The notes beneath the pieces were generated by a model. That model did not search any database. It was not told where the DNA came from and worked only from the letters and a program-made list of their open reading frames with translations. Made by a program: the position numbers and the translations under genes. From the NCBI GenBank assembly GCA_032622095.1, contig CP136063.1, forward strand, positions 217,819,982 through 217,883,981: a DNA stretch of 64,000 nt. Reading direction: 5' to 3'. This document shows positions 1 through 8,108 of this stretch, piece by piece (position 1 is the stretch's first letter; the number at the start of each line of letters is the position of its first letter). The DNA is from Siphonodentalium dalli (Eukaryota > Mollusca > Scaphopoda > Gadilida > Siphonodentaliidae).

Positions 1-40
1 GACAAACATTAAAAGTGAAGATTGAGTCAAATGTATTGAG

Positions 41-112
41 GGAAATGTTCAGATAATAAGTTCAACAAACGACCCTTTGGTCGTTTGTTGAACTTATTAT
101 ATGAACATTTCC
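41..112. repeat. hairpin-forming inverted repeat
   Basis: Two arms of about 34 bp, starting GGAAATGTTC and ending GAACATTTCC, face each other around a CTTT tip near 74-77. The pairing is nearly perfect, with a small slip near 51-53 opposite 100-101. No coding content. It is probably the core of a MITE or foldback element, because similar hairpins recur along the first 4 kb. Confidence 0.6.
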
Positions 113-449
113 TATGGGATAACTACTCATAAATGTTGTTCCAGTATAGAAAGGGTTAAAGAGGAAGTTTTTATATTGTCAATCTATAGAAACATAAAAA
201 TAATCACACACCGCTAAGCAGGGATGTGGCTAGAGGGTCTCCGCTGGGAGTGTCCACCTTGGGAATTTCCAACTGCACCCCCCACCCCTGAGTCAGAATC
301 ACACCAACACAACGTTTTGCATAATTCACAACTTTTTGCATAATTCCATTTGCACCCCCCCTCCTTGTACCTCATGCTCAGGCCTAATTTCCTATATATT
401 CATAAGCCATGCTTCTATTTTCCCAGTATCATGAGAACATTAAGATATT

Positions 450-1080
450 TTAACCTGAAAATTGCCCCAAAAAAACAACTAGTGATCTCATTCCAGACAA
501 ATGCACACAGCTACCGACAACAGACCAGGAAACACCGGGCCGACCATGGTTCTTCGGCCCGGTGTGAGAAAAATTTGAAAACTATACAAGAAAATCGCAA
601 ATCCTAGCATCTAGACTGGCCTCAACTGAAGCTTTCCTAGTGTTGGAAATTTCAAACCTCATACTCCCCCTCAGTTTGACCAAAACGTAGTAAAATATTG
701 TTTTGCTAAACTAATTAGCAGTTTTGTATTGGCCATGTGGATGGGGCAATGACACACCGGGCCGACCATGGTTCGGCCCGGTGTGCGAAAATTTTGAAAT
801 CTGAACAAGAAAATCGCAAAATCCTAACATCTAGACTAGCCTCAAACCTTCCTACTGTTGGAAATTTCAAACCCTACACCCCAACTTAGGTTGGAAATTT
901 TTCAACTGATGACAATTCCATGACAATGTTGACCAATTGTATGACAATATTGTTTTCTTAAATTAACTAGAAGTTTTTGACTGGCCACGGGGGAGAGACC
1001 AGGACACAAGCTTTCCAAGTGTTTCCAACCTGTCACCCCCCTAAGGTTGGAAAATTTCCAACTGTCAAAATTTTTGACCA
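450..1080. repeat. diverged tandem repeat with GC-rich hairpins
   Basis: A unit of roughly 220 bp recurs about three times with decay. Each unit contains the landmarks CTAGACT..GCCTCAA, a TGTTGGAAATTTC stretch and a TATTGTTTTGCTAAA-like segment. Two units carry a GC-rich hairpin (CACCGGGCCGACCATGG, then CGGCCCGGTGTG) at about 532-565 and 752-785. No ORF in this block looks coding. A 14-base poly-G run lies downstream near 1242-1256. Confidence 0.5.
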
Positions 1081-2924
1081 AAAATAGGAACATATGCAAA
1101 TATTGGTCGAAAAACAATAAATTCCCCCCAATAAATTGTTTTATAATCAAACTACAAGAACATTTTCAACCTATTGTTGGTGTGAAATTTCGTTGTGGCA
1201 GGTATGAAATTTCCAACTATTGAAAATATAGCTCTCTGCTGGGGGGGGGGGGGGGGTGAGACACCCCCACACACCCCTCTAGCCACATCCATGCCGCTAA
1301 GAATAACCTGCCCTTAATAGATTAACCTGTCATTGTATCTCGTCAAATTATAGTATATCACAAATACTCTACTAAAATATCATGTCAGGTATAATGGATC
1401 ATAATGTGTCTATGTAACATCTGCTTGTATCTGTCTGATATTGAAATAGTCAATTTGTATGTCATTTATCGCATATTATTTCTTAACATCTATTCAGGAT
1501 TCACCCCCCAAAATTAACTGGTATTTAATATTCACCCCCCAAAATTAACTGGTATTCAGGATTCAGGGGGGAGGGGGTGATACCTTGTGGGTGTCCACAT
1601 GCATTGAAATTTCCTTCTGCGTCCACCCCCCCCAATCGATCATGCCATGAATATCTACTCTGGCTGACACACGAAGAGATCATATTCCATATATTCCCAG
1701 GGTTTGTACTGTTGGAATATGAGCTATACGGGCGTTAGTGAAATACCATTATTTGTTTTATGGTTTAAAGGCGCGTTTAATTTTCGATTCACCGTTTATT
1801 TTTTTTATAGTGCCTTGATATACGGTTTTAATAACAATATATGCCATAACATATTATTAAAATACTATAATTCATCTGTGTCTCAGAAGGTGCCCATATA
1901 TAGAGTAATAGAAAATAGCTGAAATCTTAAAATCATTCCCCCCGTTATGACTCCAAAATGCAACATAATTCTAACTAGTTTATTTTTCAATGGAAGGGGA
2001 ATAACTCTATATCTATAAATATATACAGTTATTCCCCTTCCATTGCAAATAATTAAGCCACATGGTGGTGTAAGTTGTTTCGGAGATTTTGATTTTCTAT
2101 GGTCGACTGGGCGAATGTATTGTCAGAGATTTTTGTTAGTACCTTACTCAACCGTACCGATAGAATCACGTAGATGCTGAAATTGTAAAGTTAACGCCAC
2201 CGGTGTATAATATGTTTTTGAAAATATGACTCAATCGTATCGATAGAGTCATGACAGGCTGAAATTGTAAACTTAAAGTCACCTGTGTAATAATATGTTG
2301 TGAAAGTATAAATAATCTGATAGCCTGAAAATAATGTATAACCCATTAGGAGCCCCTGGTGTAGTGAAGTGAAATATGGGTGATTTTAATAGGAGTGCGC
2401 ATGCCTGTTCTGTTGGAGTAATCGCGATTTTTTATTTTCTGGTCATCAAGTCAAAATTGTATCGTATACACAATATGTTTGTATCGATGCATGTATCGTG
2501 ACTCGACTCGTTTTCGTGGTCATATAGGCCCTACATAAGATATGATCACGAAAACGAGCAGTCGCGAAATCTGATAGAATCGTACATTCACTTTCAATAG
2601 TATAGATTCTCTTAATCTGCCGCGGATTTCCCGAAAATTGTACTTTCATTTTCAATAGGATTCTCCGAATTTTCAGTTTTACTTTTCATTTTTACCACGC
2701 AAAGCGACCTTAGTTTACACATATATGACACACTGGCTGAGTCCATGACAAATAGTTGATATATAGCATTGCTTCTTTCATTTAATTAAAGCTCACCTCG
2801 TTAAAACGCATGTCAAACGTATTTGTTTACAAATTGCATTGGGTGCGACAATTTGCATTAGGTCCCTATTTGCGGAGATCACTTTGCGGAAGTCCCCGAA
2901 TTCGCGGATGCATGCCTCTAAAAT
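1081..2924. other. anonymous AT-rich spacer with short hairpins
   Basis: No supported gene. A perfect 19-bp-arm hairpin (CAATGGAAGGGGAATAACT and its complement) sits at 1988-2045, and a second one, with arms around CTCGTTTTCGTG, at about 2500-2565. A direct duplication of CACCCCCCAAAATTAACTGG is seen near 1502-1555. Short ORFs here show no recognisable domain and are treated as noise. Confidence 0.4.
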
Positions 2925-3668
2925 GGGTGATATATAGATTTTAATGAGGGAACGGGTGCGTATATGTCAATTGATACGTATTTTAAACAAAAATTAATAA
3001 CGACACGACCATCACAATAGAGGTCTAGCTGTTCTATCAATTATATATGCGCCGAGTTCACTTGGTGCAAATCAAACGGCGATAAATATTCTCGTGTGTC
3101 AGAATGACTCCTTAAAGTTGTGAATAAGATGAAGAATATTTATTAGATGTTATTTATTAAGTCAATCAAATAATGTTATTCATTAGTTATATATATACAC
3201 TCCCGGAGATTGCTGCGCGGGTATCCTGATCACGCAAATTAAATCGCGGAGGTCCCCTAAAATGGGCGAAATATATTGATTTTAATGAGGGAACGGGTGC
3301 GAATATGTCAATTGATACGTATTTTAAACAAATAACGACACGATCATCATAATAGAGGTCTGTTCTATCAATTATATATGCGCCGAGTTCACTTGGTGCA
3401 AATCAAACGGCGATAATTAAACATTCTCGTGTGCCAGAAGGACTCCTTAAAGTTGTGAATAAGATGAAGAATATTTATTAGATGTTATTTAACAAGTCAA
3501 ATAATATAATTTGATTGACTTGTTAAATAACATCTAATAAATATTCTTCATCTTATTCACAACTAACTAATGAATAATATTATTTGATTGACTTGTTAAA
3601 TAACATCTAATAGATATTCTTCATCTTATTCACAACTTTAAGGAGTCTTTCTGGCACACGAGAATATT
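2925..3668. repeat. direct plus inverted repeat block (MITE-like)
   Basis: A segment at about 2925-3165 recurs at about 3258-3500 in the same orientation (shared landmarks: TTTTAATGAGGGAACGGGTG, TATATGCGCCGAGTTCACTT). The end of the second copy then folds back on itself. The sequence from 3424 (TTCTCGTGTGCCAGAA) is returned inverted, ending near 3668, with an internal inverted repeat centred near 3508 (3452-3563). This looks like a foldback or MITE family inserted or duplicated locally. Confidence 0.55.
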
Positions 3669-3864
3669 ATAGTCAATTCAATGTCAAATCGCGCCGTTCG
3701 CCGGAAAGCAGATGGGAACAGCCCGGACGAAGTCGGGCCCACCAGCCAGTGTAATAAAAAGCGAGACAGCTTGAAGAATGTATGTATAACACGAGAAACG
3801 GGAAAACGTGGTATATGGAAGTATCCAAATTTCCCACATGGAATTTGAAAGCTAGTTTATATAT

Positions 3865-4025
3865 GCAATCAACGTCGTTTTCGATGCATCTGTCGGCGTA
3901 TAGAAGTGTCGGATGCCGAATTACATATACTGTATAATTTCGCGAAGCGAAATTATACAAAGTATGTAGTTCGGCATCCGACACTTCTATACGCCGACAG
4001 ATGCATCGAAAACGACGTTGATTGC
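3865..4025. repeat. 161-bp near-perfect palindrome
   Basis: The left arm begins GCAATCAACGTCG and the right arm ends CGACGTTGATTGC. The arms stay complementary, through TATAGAAGTGTCGGATGCCG, to a tip at TTTCGCGAAGCGAAA near 3945. The few mismatches lie close to the tip (for example TACTGTATAA opposite TTATACAAAGTA). It is non-coding and is probably a foldback element or young MITE. Confidence 0.75.
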
Positions 4026-4478
4026 TTATAATTACGACAATCCGCATATTAGTTGGTGATTAAACAAGTTCTTTTTAAAGAAACTATAATAAAAACACTA
4101 AAATGATAAAACTACCCAAGTGATAGTTGTGTCTGGACTCAGCTGCTCTTTTAACCGAAATGGGAATTTGGGTCGAGAATAAATTGGGCGACCGACCGGA
4201 AGTTCGAGATGAACACACACAATTCGATCGCCGTTTCCGACATTCCAACTACACAAAAGCAAGAGACCACACCCGTAAACTATTAAACTGTACTTGCTGG
4301 TGTAAATTTCACGTATTTAAAACGATTATAGAACATGTATTGTCATAAAGGCAATCCGATTCGATGGCAATTCCGAAGCGGTGTTCCCAAACTTCGCCAT
4401 CGAACAAATGTGGTCTCCGGCGACTCGAAAAGTAAACAATCGCTACAAATGTGCATTCTATGCTCTCATGACCACGGC

Positions 4479-4484
4479 CATGTC
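4479..4484. repeat. target-site duplication, left of Polinton copy A
   Basis: CATGTC lies directly before the AGTAGTAAT terminus of copy A and is repeated exactly at 21485-21490. A 6-bp duplication is the length expected for Polinton/Maverick integration. Confidence 0.9.
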
Positions 4485-4814
4485 AGTAGTAATGGGGGGC
4501 ACTATGGCCCAGTACCCCCCAGTGGGGGGCACTATGGCCCAGTACCCCCCAGTGGGGGGCACTATGGCCCAGTACCCCCCAGTGGGGGGCACTATGGCCC
4601 AGTATCGAATACTGGACGATCTATGGTCCAGTATTCGATACTGGGCCATAGTGCCCCCCACTGGGGGGTACTGGGCCATAGTGCCCCCCACTGGGGGGTA
4701 CTGGGCCATAGTGCCCCCCACTGGGGGGTACTGGGCCATAGTTCCCCCCTGAGGATAGATATTCCTGTCATTGATGTGATATTTCTGATCGGAAAAAATG
4801 AAAATGGACTTAGA
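4485..4814. repeat. terminal inverted repeat, left end of copy A (shortened)
   Basis: It opens with AGTAGTAAT, then repeats a 30-bp unit (six G, CACTATGGCCCAGTA, six C, AGT). It passes through a single palindrome with GGACGATCTATGGTCC at the tip near 4612-4627 and returns through inverted copies of the unit. The inner about 70 bp, ending GGACTTAGA, are shared by all four element ends. The other three ends hold two opposed palindromes and are 437-439 bp. This one is 330 bp. Confidence 0.9.
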
Positions 4815-4894
4815 ATTATTTTTTTTCAAAAGGAAAATCTCACTTTGGAAAATATCAATTAGCAATCAAGAGTTTTTCTTTTCGAATATTTGGT

Positions 4895-4910
4895 GGCCCT
4901 GAAAAGGGCC
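4895..4910 (-). terminator. histone-type 3' stem-loop of the OTU-like gene
   Basis: On the minus strand the RNA reads GGCCCU-UUUC-AGGGCC, a 6-bp stem with a UUUC loop, preceded by AAAAC and followed by ACCAAA. This is the pattern of the metazoan replication-dependent histone mRNA 3' end. It begins 19 nt after the stop codon at 4930. An A-rich stretch (GAAAAGAAAAAC) follows about 13 nt downstream. No AATAAA is seen after it before the terminal repeat. Function as a processing signal is inferred. Confidence 0.75.
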
Positions 4911-4929
4911 GTTTTATTTTTGTTATAGT

Positions 4930-5397
4930 TTAGAATCCGCCACATTGAACTTCTTTGTTCGCCAAAACTTCAATTGATTTGTCTCCTCGCCTCATCCATA
5001 TTTCGCATTCACAATAATGCTCGTGGCAAACGTGTGGGATCCACACTAGAGTTATTGATGACTTGAATCTTGGTGTTGATTTGTAGCCGCCTTTGGTAGC
5101 ATCAAACATGACGATAGGTCGCTGTATAACAGTCGCCGCTAATTCAACCATCAATCTTGATTCAGCCAAAAGTGGTGTGCGCCGTAAATCTTGTGCCGAC
5201 GCACCAAGTTCGTCACTCTCTGCGTAGTACAGGTCAACTGCCGCATCTCTCAGAACCATCCATCCATCGGTCGTCCCGTAAACCGCAACGCTGAGTGCCC
5301 TCCAAAACAGAGATATTTCTTCGCCGCCGCACACTGCTTTACAGTATACCCCCTGTACCATTATCTCGTCAAGATCTGTTATGTTTACAGCAGTCAT
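4930..5397 (-). CDS. OTU-fold-like accessory protein, catalytic Cys apparently replaced
   Basis: 155 residues from ATG at 5397. I chose this start because it follows the ATTCAAAG context shared with the neighbouring accessory gene. An upstream in-frame extension to 5472 runs into the promoter cassette. The segment with SLFWRALSVAVYG (about residues 28-40), then VLRDAAVDLYY, VELAATVIQRPIVMFDA and finally HEHYCECEIW resembles the order of an OTU domain: Cys-box, LR helix, LE-ALA..RPI strand, HY box. At the position of the catalytic Asp-Gly-Asn-Cys, however, this protein has E-E-I-S, so a nucleophile is not evident. Vertnin-type OTU relatives also carry Ser there. Possible roles include ubiquitin binding or host modulation; this is inference. 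The copy in element B (40248-40715) encodes the same protein. The gene ends in a histone-type stem-loop. Confidence 0.55.
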   Translation of the reverse strand: MTAVNITDLDEIMVQGVYCKAVCGGEEISLFWRALSVAVYGTTDGWMVLRDAAVDLYYAESDELGASAQDLRRTPLLAESRLMVELAATVIQRPIVMFDATKGGYKSTPRFKSSITLVWIPHVCHEHYCECEIWMRRGDKSIEVLANKEVQCGGF

Positions 5398-5429
5398 CTT
5401 TGAATGTAGAATAAGTCTGAAGATCCGTC

Positions 5430-5984
5430 TTGAACATATATTACGATTGTGCGGGCGGTAGAGAAAGCACATAATACTTTGACGTTAAAAATGACAAATG
5501 CTTCCTGACGTTGTGTTTCTTTACAGTGCATTATCTGTAGTTTTCACTATTTCGATATGATATAGATTAAATTCATGATAGTATATGCAATTAATTAAGA
5601 TGTTTTAACATATGAATTCATCTTCGTTCATAAACGATGACCAAGTAAAGTTATCGATTGTAATGATGAAGAAAAATGTTCAGTATGTTTTCTTGTGTTC
5701 AGTTTTATGTATAAAATATGTACATCTCCAAAAACAAAACTAGAAAAACATTCCATATTTTCCTAACGAGGTAACAAATATATCAATCATGTGTACCAAA
5801 TAATAGATAATGATCTAACGAAATAAAAAACATTTGTTTGATCGCTATGCAATAATGATCAAGAAAAATATGAATGCTGATCCGTCTCTGAAAAAACACA
5901 ACGCCAGGAAACATTTGTCAATTTTAACGTCAATGCGACATGTGATTTCTCTACCGCCCGTGTCAAATGTATAAAAATATTTTC
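5430..5984. promoter_or_regulatory. palindromic bidirectional promoter cassette 1 (copy A)
   Basis: 555 bp between the divergent OTU-like gene (-) and the ORF at 6021 (+). It is more than 99% identical to 7033-7587; I see about three substitutions. The outer about 70 bp on each side are inverted copies of each other: GGCGGTAGAGAAA, TGACGTTAAAA, then CCTG-CGTTGTGTTTTTT. A TATAAAAA box lies at about 5970, some 50 bp before the right-hand ATG. Promoter function is inferred from position and symmetry. Confidence 0.65.
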
Positions 5985-6020
5985 GAATTTGATCAACGTT
6001 ACATTGCATTGCTATCAAAG

Positions 6021-6510
6021 ATGGATCCGTTAACAGAATTTCTTCAGAGTGAGATATACAGTAATCCTGTTGTACAGAATACATATGCGGCACCACAGTC
6101 AACAGGCCAAGCTAATACGACAATGACTATAGGTGGTGATACACTCATTTTAAAAGCGATTTTAGATGAACTGAGATGTCTTCGCAGGGATATTGACGTG
6201 AAAACACAAGTAACGCATCAAGAAGTAAAAAGTGAATCTTCGTTTCGTTGCAGAAGAGATAGATATACCAATCAGGGTTCATGATGTTCAGAAATCGAAA
6301 GAACAGAAACAGATCAAAAAAGAAAAAATATTGGCTGCGAAAGAAAAAGAACCTAAAAGTATCATGAAGCCTTCTACTGAGACAAAAGTCAGATTTCGTC
6401 TTCCTTGTAAAGAATCTAAAGATACAGAGAAAAGTGATGAATTCGCAAAAGCTATTGGTTCTCATGGGAAAGATATGTCAAGATATAAGAAAAACACAAA
6501 ACGATGTTAA
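6021..6510 (+). pseudogene. accessory basic/coiled protein, frameshifted in copy A
   Basis: Counterpart of the intact 162-residue ORF at 39136-39624. The start ATGGATCC follows ATCAAAG, the same context as the other accessory genes. An upstream ATG at 5967 overlaps the TATA box and is not favoured. Copy A has five A's at about 6227-6231 where copy B has four, so the frame is lost after about residue 70 and resumes in another frame from 6232. The intact product has a Gln/Thr-rich N-terminus, a Leu-rich helix (about residues 45-60) and a Lys/Glu-rich C-terminal half ending in basic residues. I recognise no family. A histone-type stem-loop follows 22 nt after the stop. Confidence 0.6.
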
Positions 6511-6532
6511 AGTCAGATGATAATTTTAAAAC

Positions 6533-6548
6533 GGCCCTTTTCAGGGCC
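6533..6548 (+). terminator. histone-type 3' stem-loop of the 6021 gene
   Basis: GGCCCT-TTTC-AGGGCC preceded by AAAAC and followed by ACACAC, 22 nt after the stop codon. The conserved block CCCAAAAGGTTACTCTTTCATTGC follows about 10 nt downstream, and a similar block follows the stem-loop at 7982. Confidence 0.75.
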
Positions 6549-6759
6549 ACACACATTTCCCAAAAGGTTACTCTTTCATTGCTGAAAAAATCAAAAACAC
6601 GATTGTTCAATTTATATTTTATTCAACAACAAATATTTGCAAGTATATTTTGTTTTAAATTATTCGTGGCGTGATTTTTTCAAAACAAAACATAGGGTAC
6701 AAAGAACATTATTAGTTCTTAAGCAATGCTAAAAGTTTTTCTTTTTGAAAAAATTGGTT
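6549..6759. other. convergent intergenic region between two stem-loop genes
   Basis: AT-rich. It holds the conserved post-stem-loop block of the 6021 gene (about 6558-6585) and, on the minus strand, an AATAAA at 6618-6623 downstream of the 6817-6996 gene. That AATAAA could act as a back-up poly(A) signal. No ORF is supported here. Confidence 0.45.
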
Positions 6760-6775
6760 GGTCCTGAAAAGGACC
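6760..6775 (-). terminator. second histone-type stem-loop of the 6817 gene
   Basis: On the minus strand: GGTCCT-TTTC-AGGACC, preceded by AAAAAC and followed by AACCAA. Two stem pairs are changed from the first stem-loop at 6788 with pairing retained (covariation), which argues that the structure is under selection. Confidence 0.7.
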
Positions 6776-6787
6776 GTTTTTGTTTTT

Positions 6788-6803
6788 GGCCCTGAAAAGG
6801 GCC
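6788..6803 (-). terminator. first histone-type stem-loop of the 6817 gene
   Basis: On the minus strand: GGCCCT-TTTC-AGGGCC with AAAAC before it, 13 nt after the stop at 6817. It is followed by AAAAAC rather than ACC and then by a second, covarying stem-loop at 6760-6775. Confidence 0.7.
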
Positions 6804-6816
6804 GTTTTGTATGGCA

Positions 6817-6996
6817 TCAAAGTTCACGCCACGATTTTCTTTTGCTTTTGTTCCAACGCTGTTGTTTTTTGCATATTTGCATAACCAGTTTTGCACTGGC
6901 GGTTACTTCTTTTGCGTGTCCGGCCCGCATTATCTGGGGTGATAGCCCTATCGTTCCTCTTAGTATAGACATCAACGGTTCGGGGATTTCGGACAT
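6817..6996 (-). CDS. small basic helical accessory protein (59 aa)
   Basis: Starts at the ATG that follows ATTCAAAG, like the OTU-like gene, and ends TGA at 6817. The product begins MSEIPEPLMSILRG, then has a likely amphipathic helix and a Lys/Arg/Trp-rich tail. Copy B (38641-38829) is 9 bp longer near the 3' end, giving 62 residues in frame. A longer overlapping frame (6824-7075) exists, but it starts inside the promoter cassette with the same residues that the cassette generates elsewhere, so I prefer the shorter frame. No family recognised. Two tandem histone-type stem-loops follow. Confidence 0.5.
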   Translation of the reverse strand: MSEIPEPLMSILRGTIGLSPQIMRAGHAKEVTASAKLVMQICKKQQRWNKSKRKSWREL

Positions 6997-7032
6997 CTTT
7001 GAATGCAGAATAAAAATTGTTCACGGCCGTGT

Positions 7033-7587
7033 TTGAACATATATTACGATTGCGCGGGCGGTAGAGAAAGCACATAATACTTTGACGTTAAAAATGACAA
7101 ATGCTCCCTGACGTTGTGTTTCTTTACAGTGCATTATCTGTAGTTTTCACTATTTCGATATGTTATAGATTAAATTCATGATAGTATATGCAATTAATTA
7201 AGATGTTTTAACATATGAATTCATCTTCGTTCATAAACGATGACCAAGTAAAGTTATCGATTGTAATGATGAAGAAAAATGTTCAGTATGTTTTCTTGTG
7301 TTCAGTTTTATGTATAAAATATGTACATCTCCAAAAACAAAACTAGAAAAACATTCCATATTTTCCTAACGAGGTAACAAATATATCAATCATGTGTACC
7401 AAATAATAGATAATGATCTAACGAAATAAAAAACATTTGTTTGATCGCTATGCAATAATGATCAAGAAAAATATGAATGCTGATCCGTCTCTGAAAAAAC
7501 ACAACGCCAGGAAACATTTGTCAATTTTAACGTCAATGCGACATGTGATTTCTCTACCGCCCGTGTCAAATGTATAAAAATATTTTC
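7033..7587. promoter_or_regulatory. palindromic bidirectional promoter cassette 2 (copy A)
   Basis: 555 bp, almost identical to 5430-5984 and in the same orientation. It lies between the divergent genes 6817-6996 (-) and 7613-7963 (+). TATAAAAA at about 7573 lies some 40 bp before the right-hand ATG. At the inner edge of the right arm both copy-A cassettes read CTCTACCGCCCGTGTC, while both copy-B cassettes differ together there, which indicates homogenisation within each element. Confidence 0.65.
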
Positions 7588-7612
7588 ACTTTTTCAGTGA
7601 ACTTCATTCATT

Positions 7613-7963
7613 ATGCCGTCTCTAAAGAAATTTTTCAAGAAGCTATGGAGGAAGAGAGATTCGTCAGAGGAGACGAAAATCAGAACCTATAGGAAATGGC
7701 AGGATTCTCCTGAACAAAAGGTGGTGCAGAAACAGATGTTAACAGATTTTCTGGCTCGGCGACGACCATCGGCTGAAGTATGTGATCAAGAACCAAGCAA
7801 TCTTGATCTCGGGGAGATCTTGTCACAGATCTCGAAGAAAGATCTGTGCAATGCAGCAATTGACAGCTTCGCTCAGGCTGCTGCGGCGCACAGATCAAAC
7901 CCTACTTGGTCTGTGACAATTAATCCCAACGGGATATATCCTGATTTGGCAGAATTTTTATGA
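7613..7963 (+). CDS. accessory protein, basic N-terminus, unknown family (116 aa)
   Basis: ATG at 7613 lies about 40 bp after a TATA box. The N-terminus is strongly basic (MPSLKKFFKKLWRKRD), possibly membrane- or nucleic-acid-binding. The middle is charged (residues 30-60), and a C-terminal part with ISKKDLCNAAIDSFAQAAAAH suggests an alpha helix. Copy B (37674-38024) differs at two residues that I can see (F8 to I, G67 to V). I recognise no family. The gene ends 18 nt before a canonical histone-type stem-loop. Confidence 0.6.
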   Translation: MPSLKKFFKKLWRKRDSSEETKIRTYRKWQDSPEQKVVQKQMLTDFLARRRPSAEVCDQEPSNLDLGEILSQISKKDLCNAAIDSFAQAAAAHRSNPTWSVTINPNGIYPDLAEFL

Positions 7964-7981
7964 ATTCTGGAAAAGAAAAAC

Positions 7982-7997
7982 GGCCCTTTTCAGGGCC
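7982..7997 (+). terminator. histone-type 3' stem-loop of the 7613 gene
   Basis: The best match in the window: AAAAAC, then GGCCCT-TTTC-AGGGCC, then ACCCACA, beginning 18 nt after the stop. A conserved purine-rich block, CCCCAAAAAGGTTACTC, follows about 12 nt later, where a U7-binding downstream element would sit. Confidence 0.8.
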
Positions 7998-8071
7998 ACC
8001 CACATTCCCCAAAAAGGTTACTCTTTCATAGCTGAAAAAAACAAAACAAAACACGATTGTTCAATTCATAA

Positions 8072-8077
8072 TTTATT
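8072..8077 (-). terminator. poly(A) signal of the CCHC gene
   Basis: AATAAA on the minus strand, about 32 nt after the stop at 8109. This contrasts with the neighbouring accessory genes, which end in histone-type stem-loops. Confidence 0.5.
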
Positions 8078-8108
8078 CACAATATAATTTTCAAATGTTT
8101 GTATCGAT

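Noticed and set aside
4490-4750. CRISPR-like array
   Set aside because: The 30-bp units are contiguous without unique spacers and lie in transposon ends of an animal genome.
4335-4862. ORFs on both strands of the terminal repeats (GGTMAQYPPV-type repeats)
   Set aside because: They are open only because the 30-bp repeat unit is a multiple of three and lacks stops on both strands. They appear in all ends and both strands.
4895-4910. Bacterial rho-independent terminator
   Set aside because: GC stem followed by T-rich sequence looks similar, but the genome is animal and the loop and flanks match the histone pattern.
5398-5472. Upstream start (MCFLYRP...) for the OTU-like gene, and the similar ORF at 6824-7075
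   Set aside because: The extra residues come from the promoter cassette and recur in both genes. The ATTCAAAG-ATG start is shared by both and lies after the cassette.
5967-6020. Start at 5967 for the basic accessory protein
   Set aside because: The ATG lies on the TATAAAAA box of the cassette. The next ATG has the same context as sibling genes.
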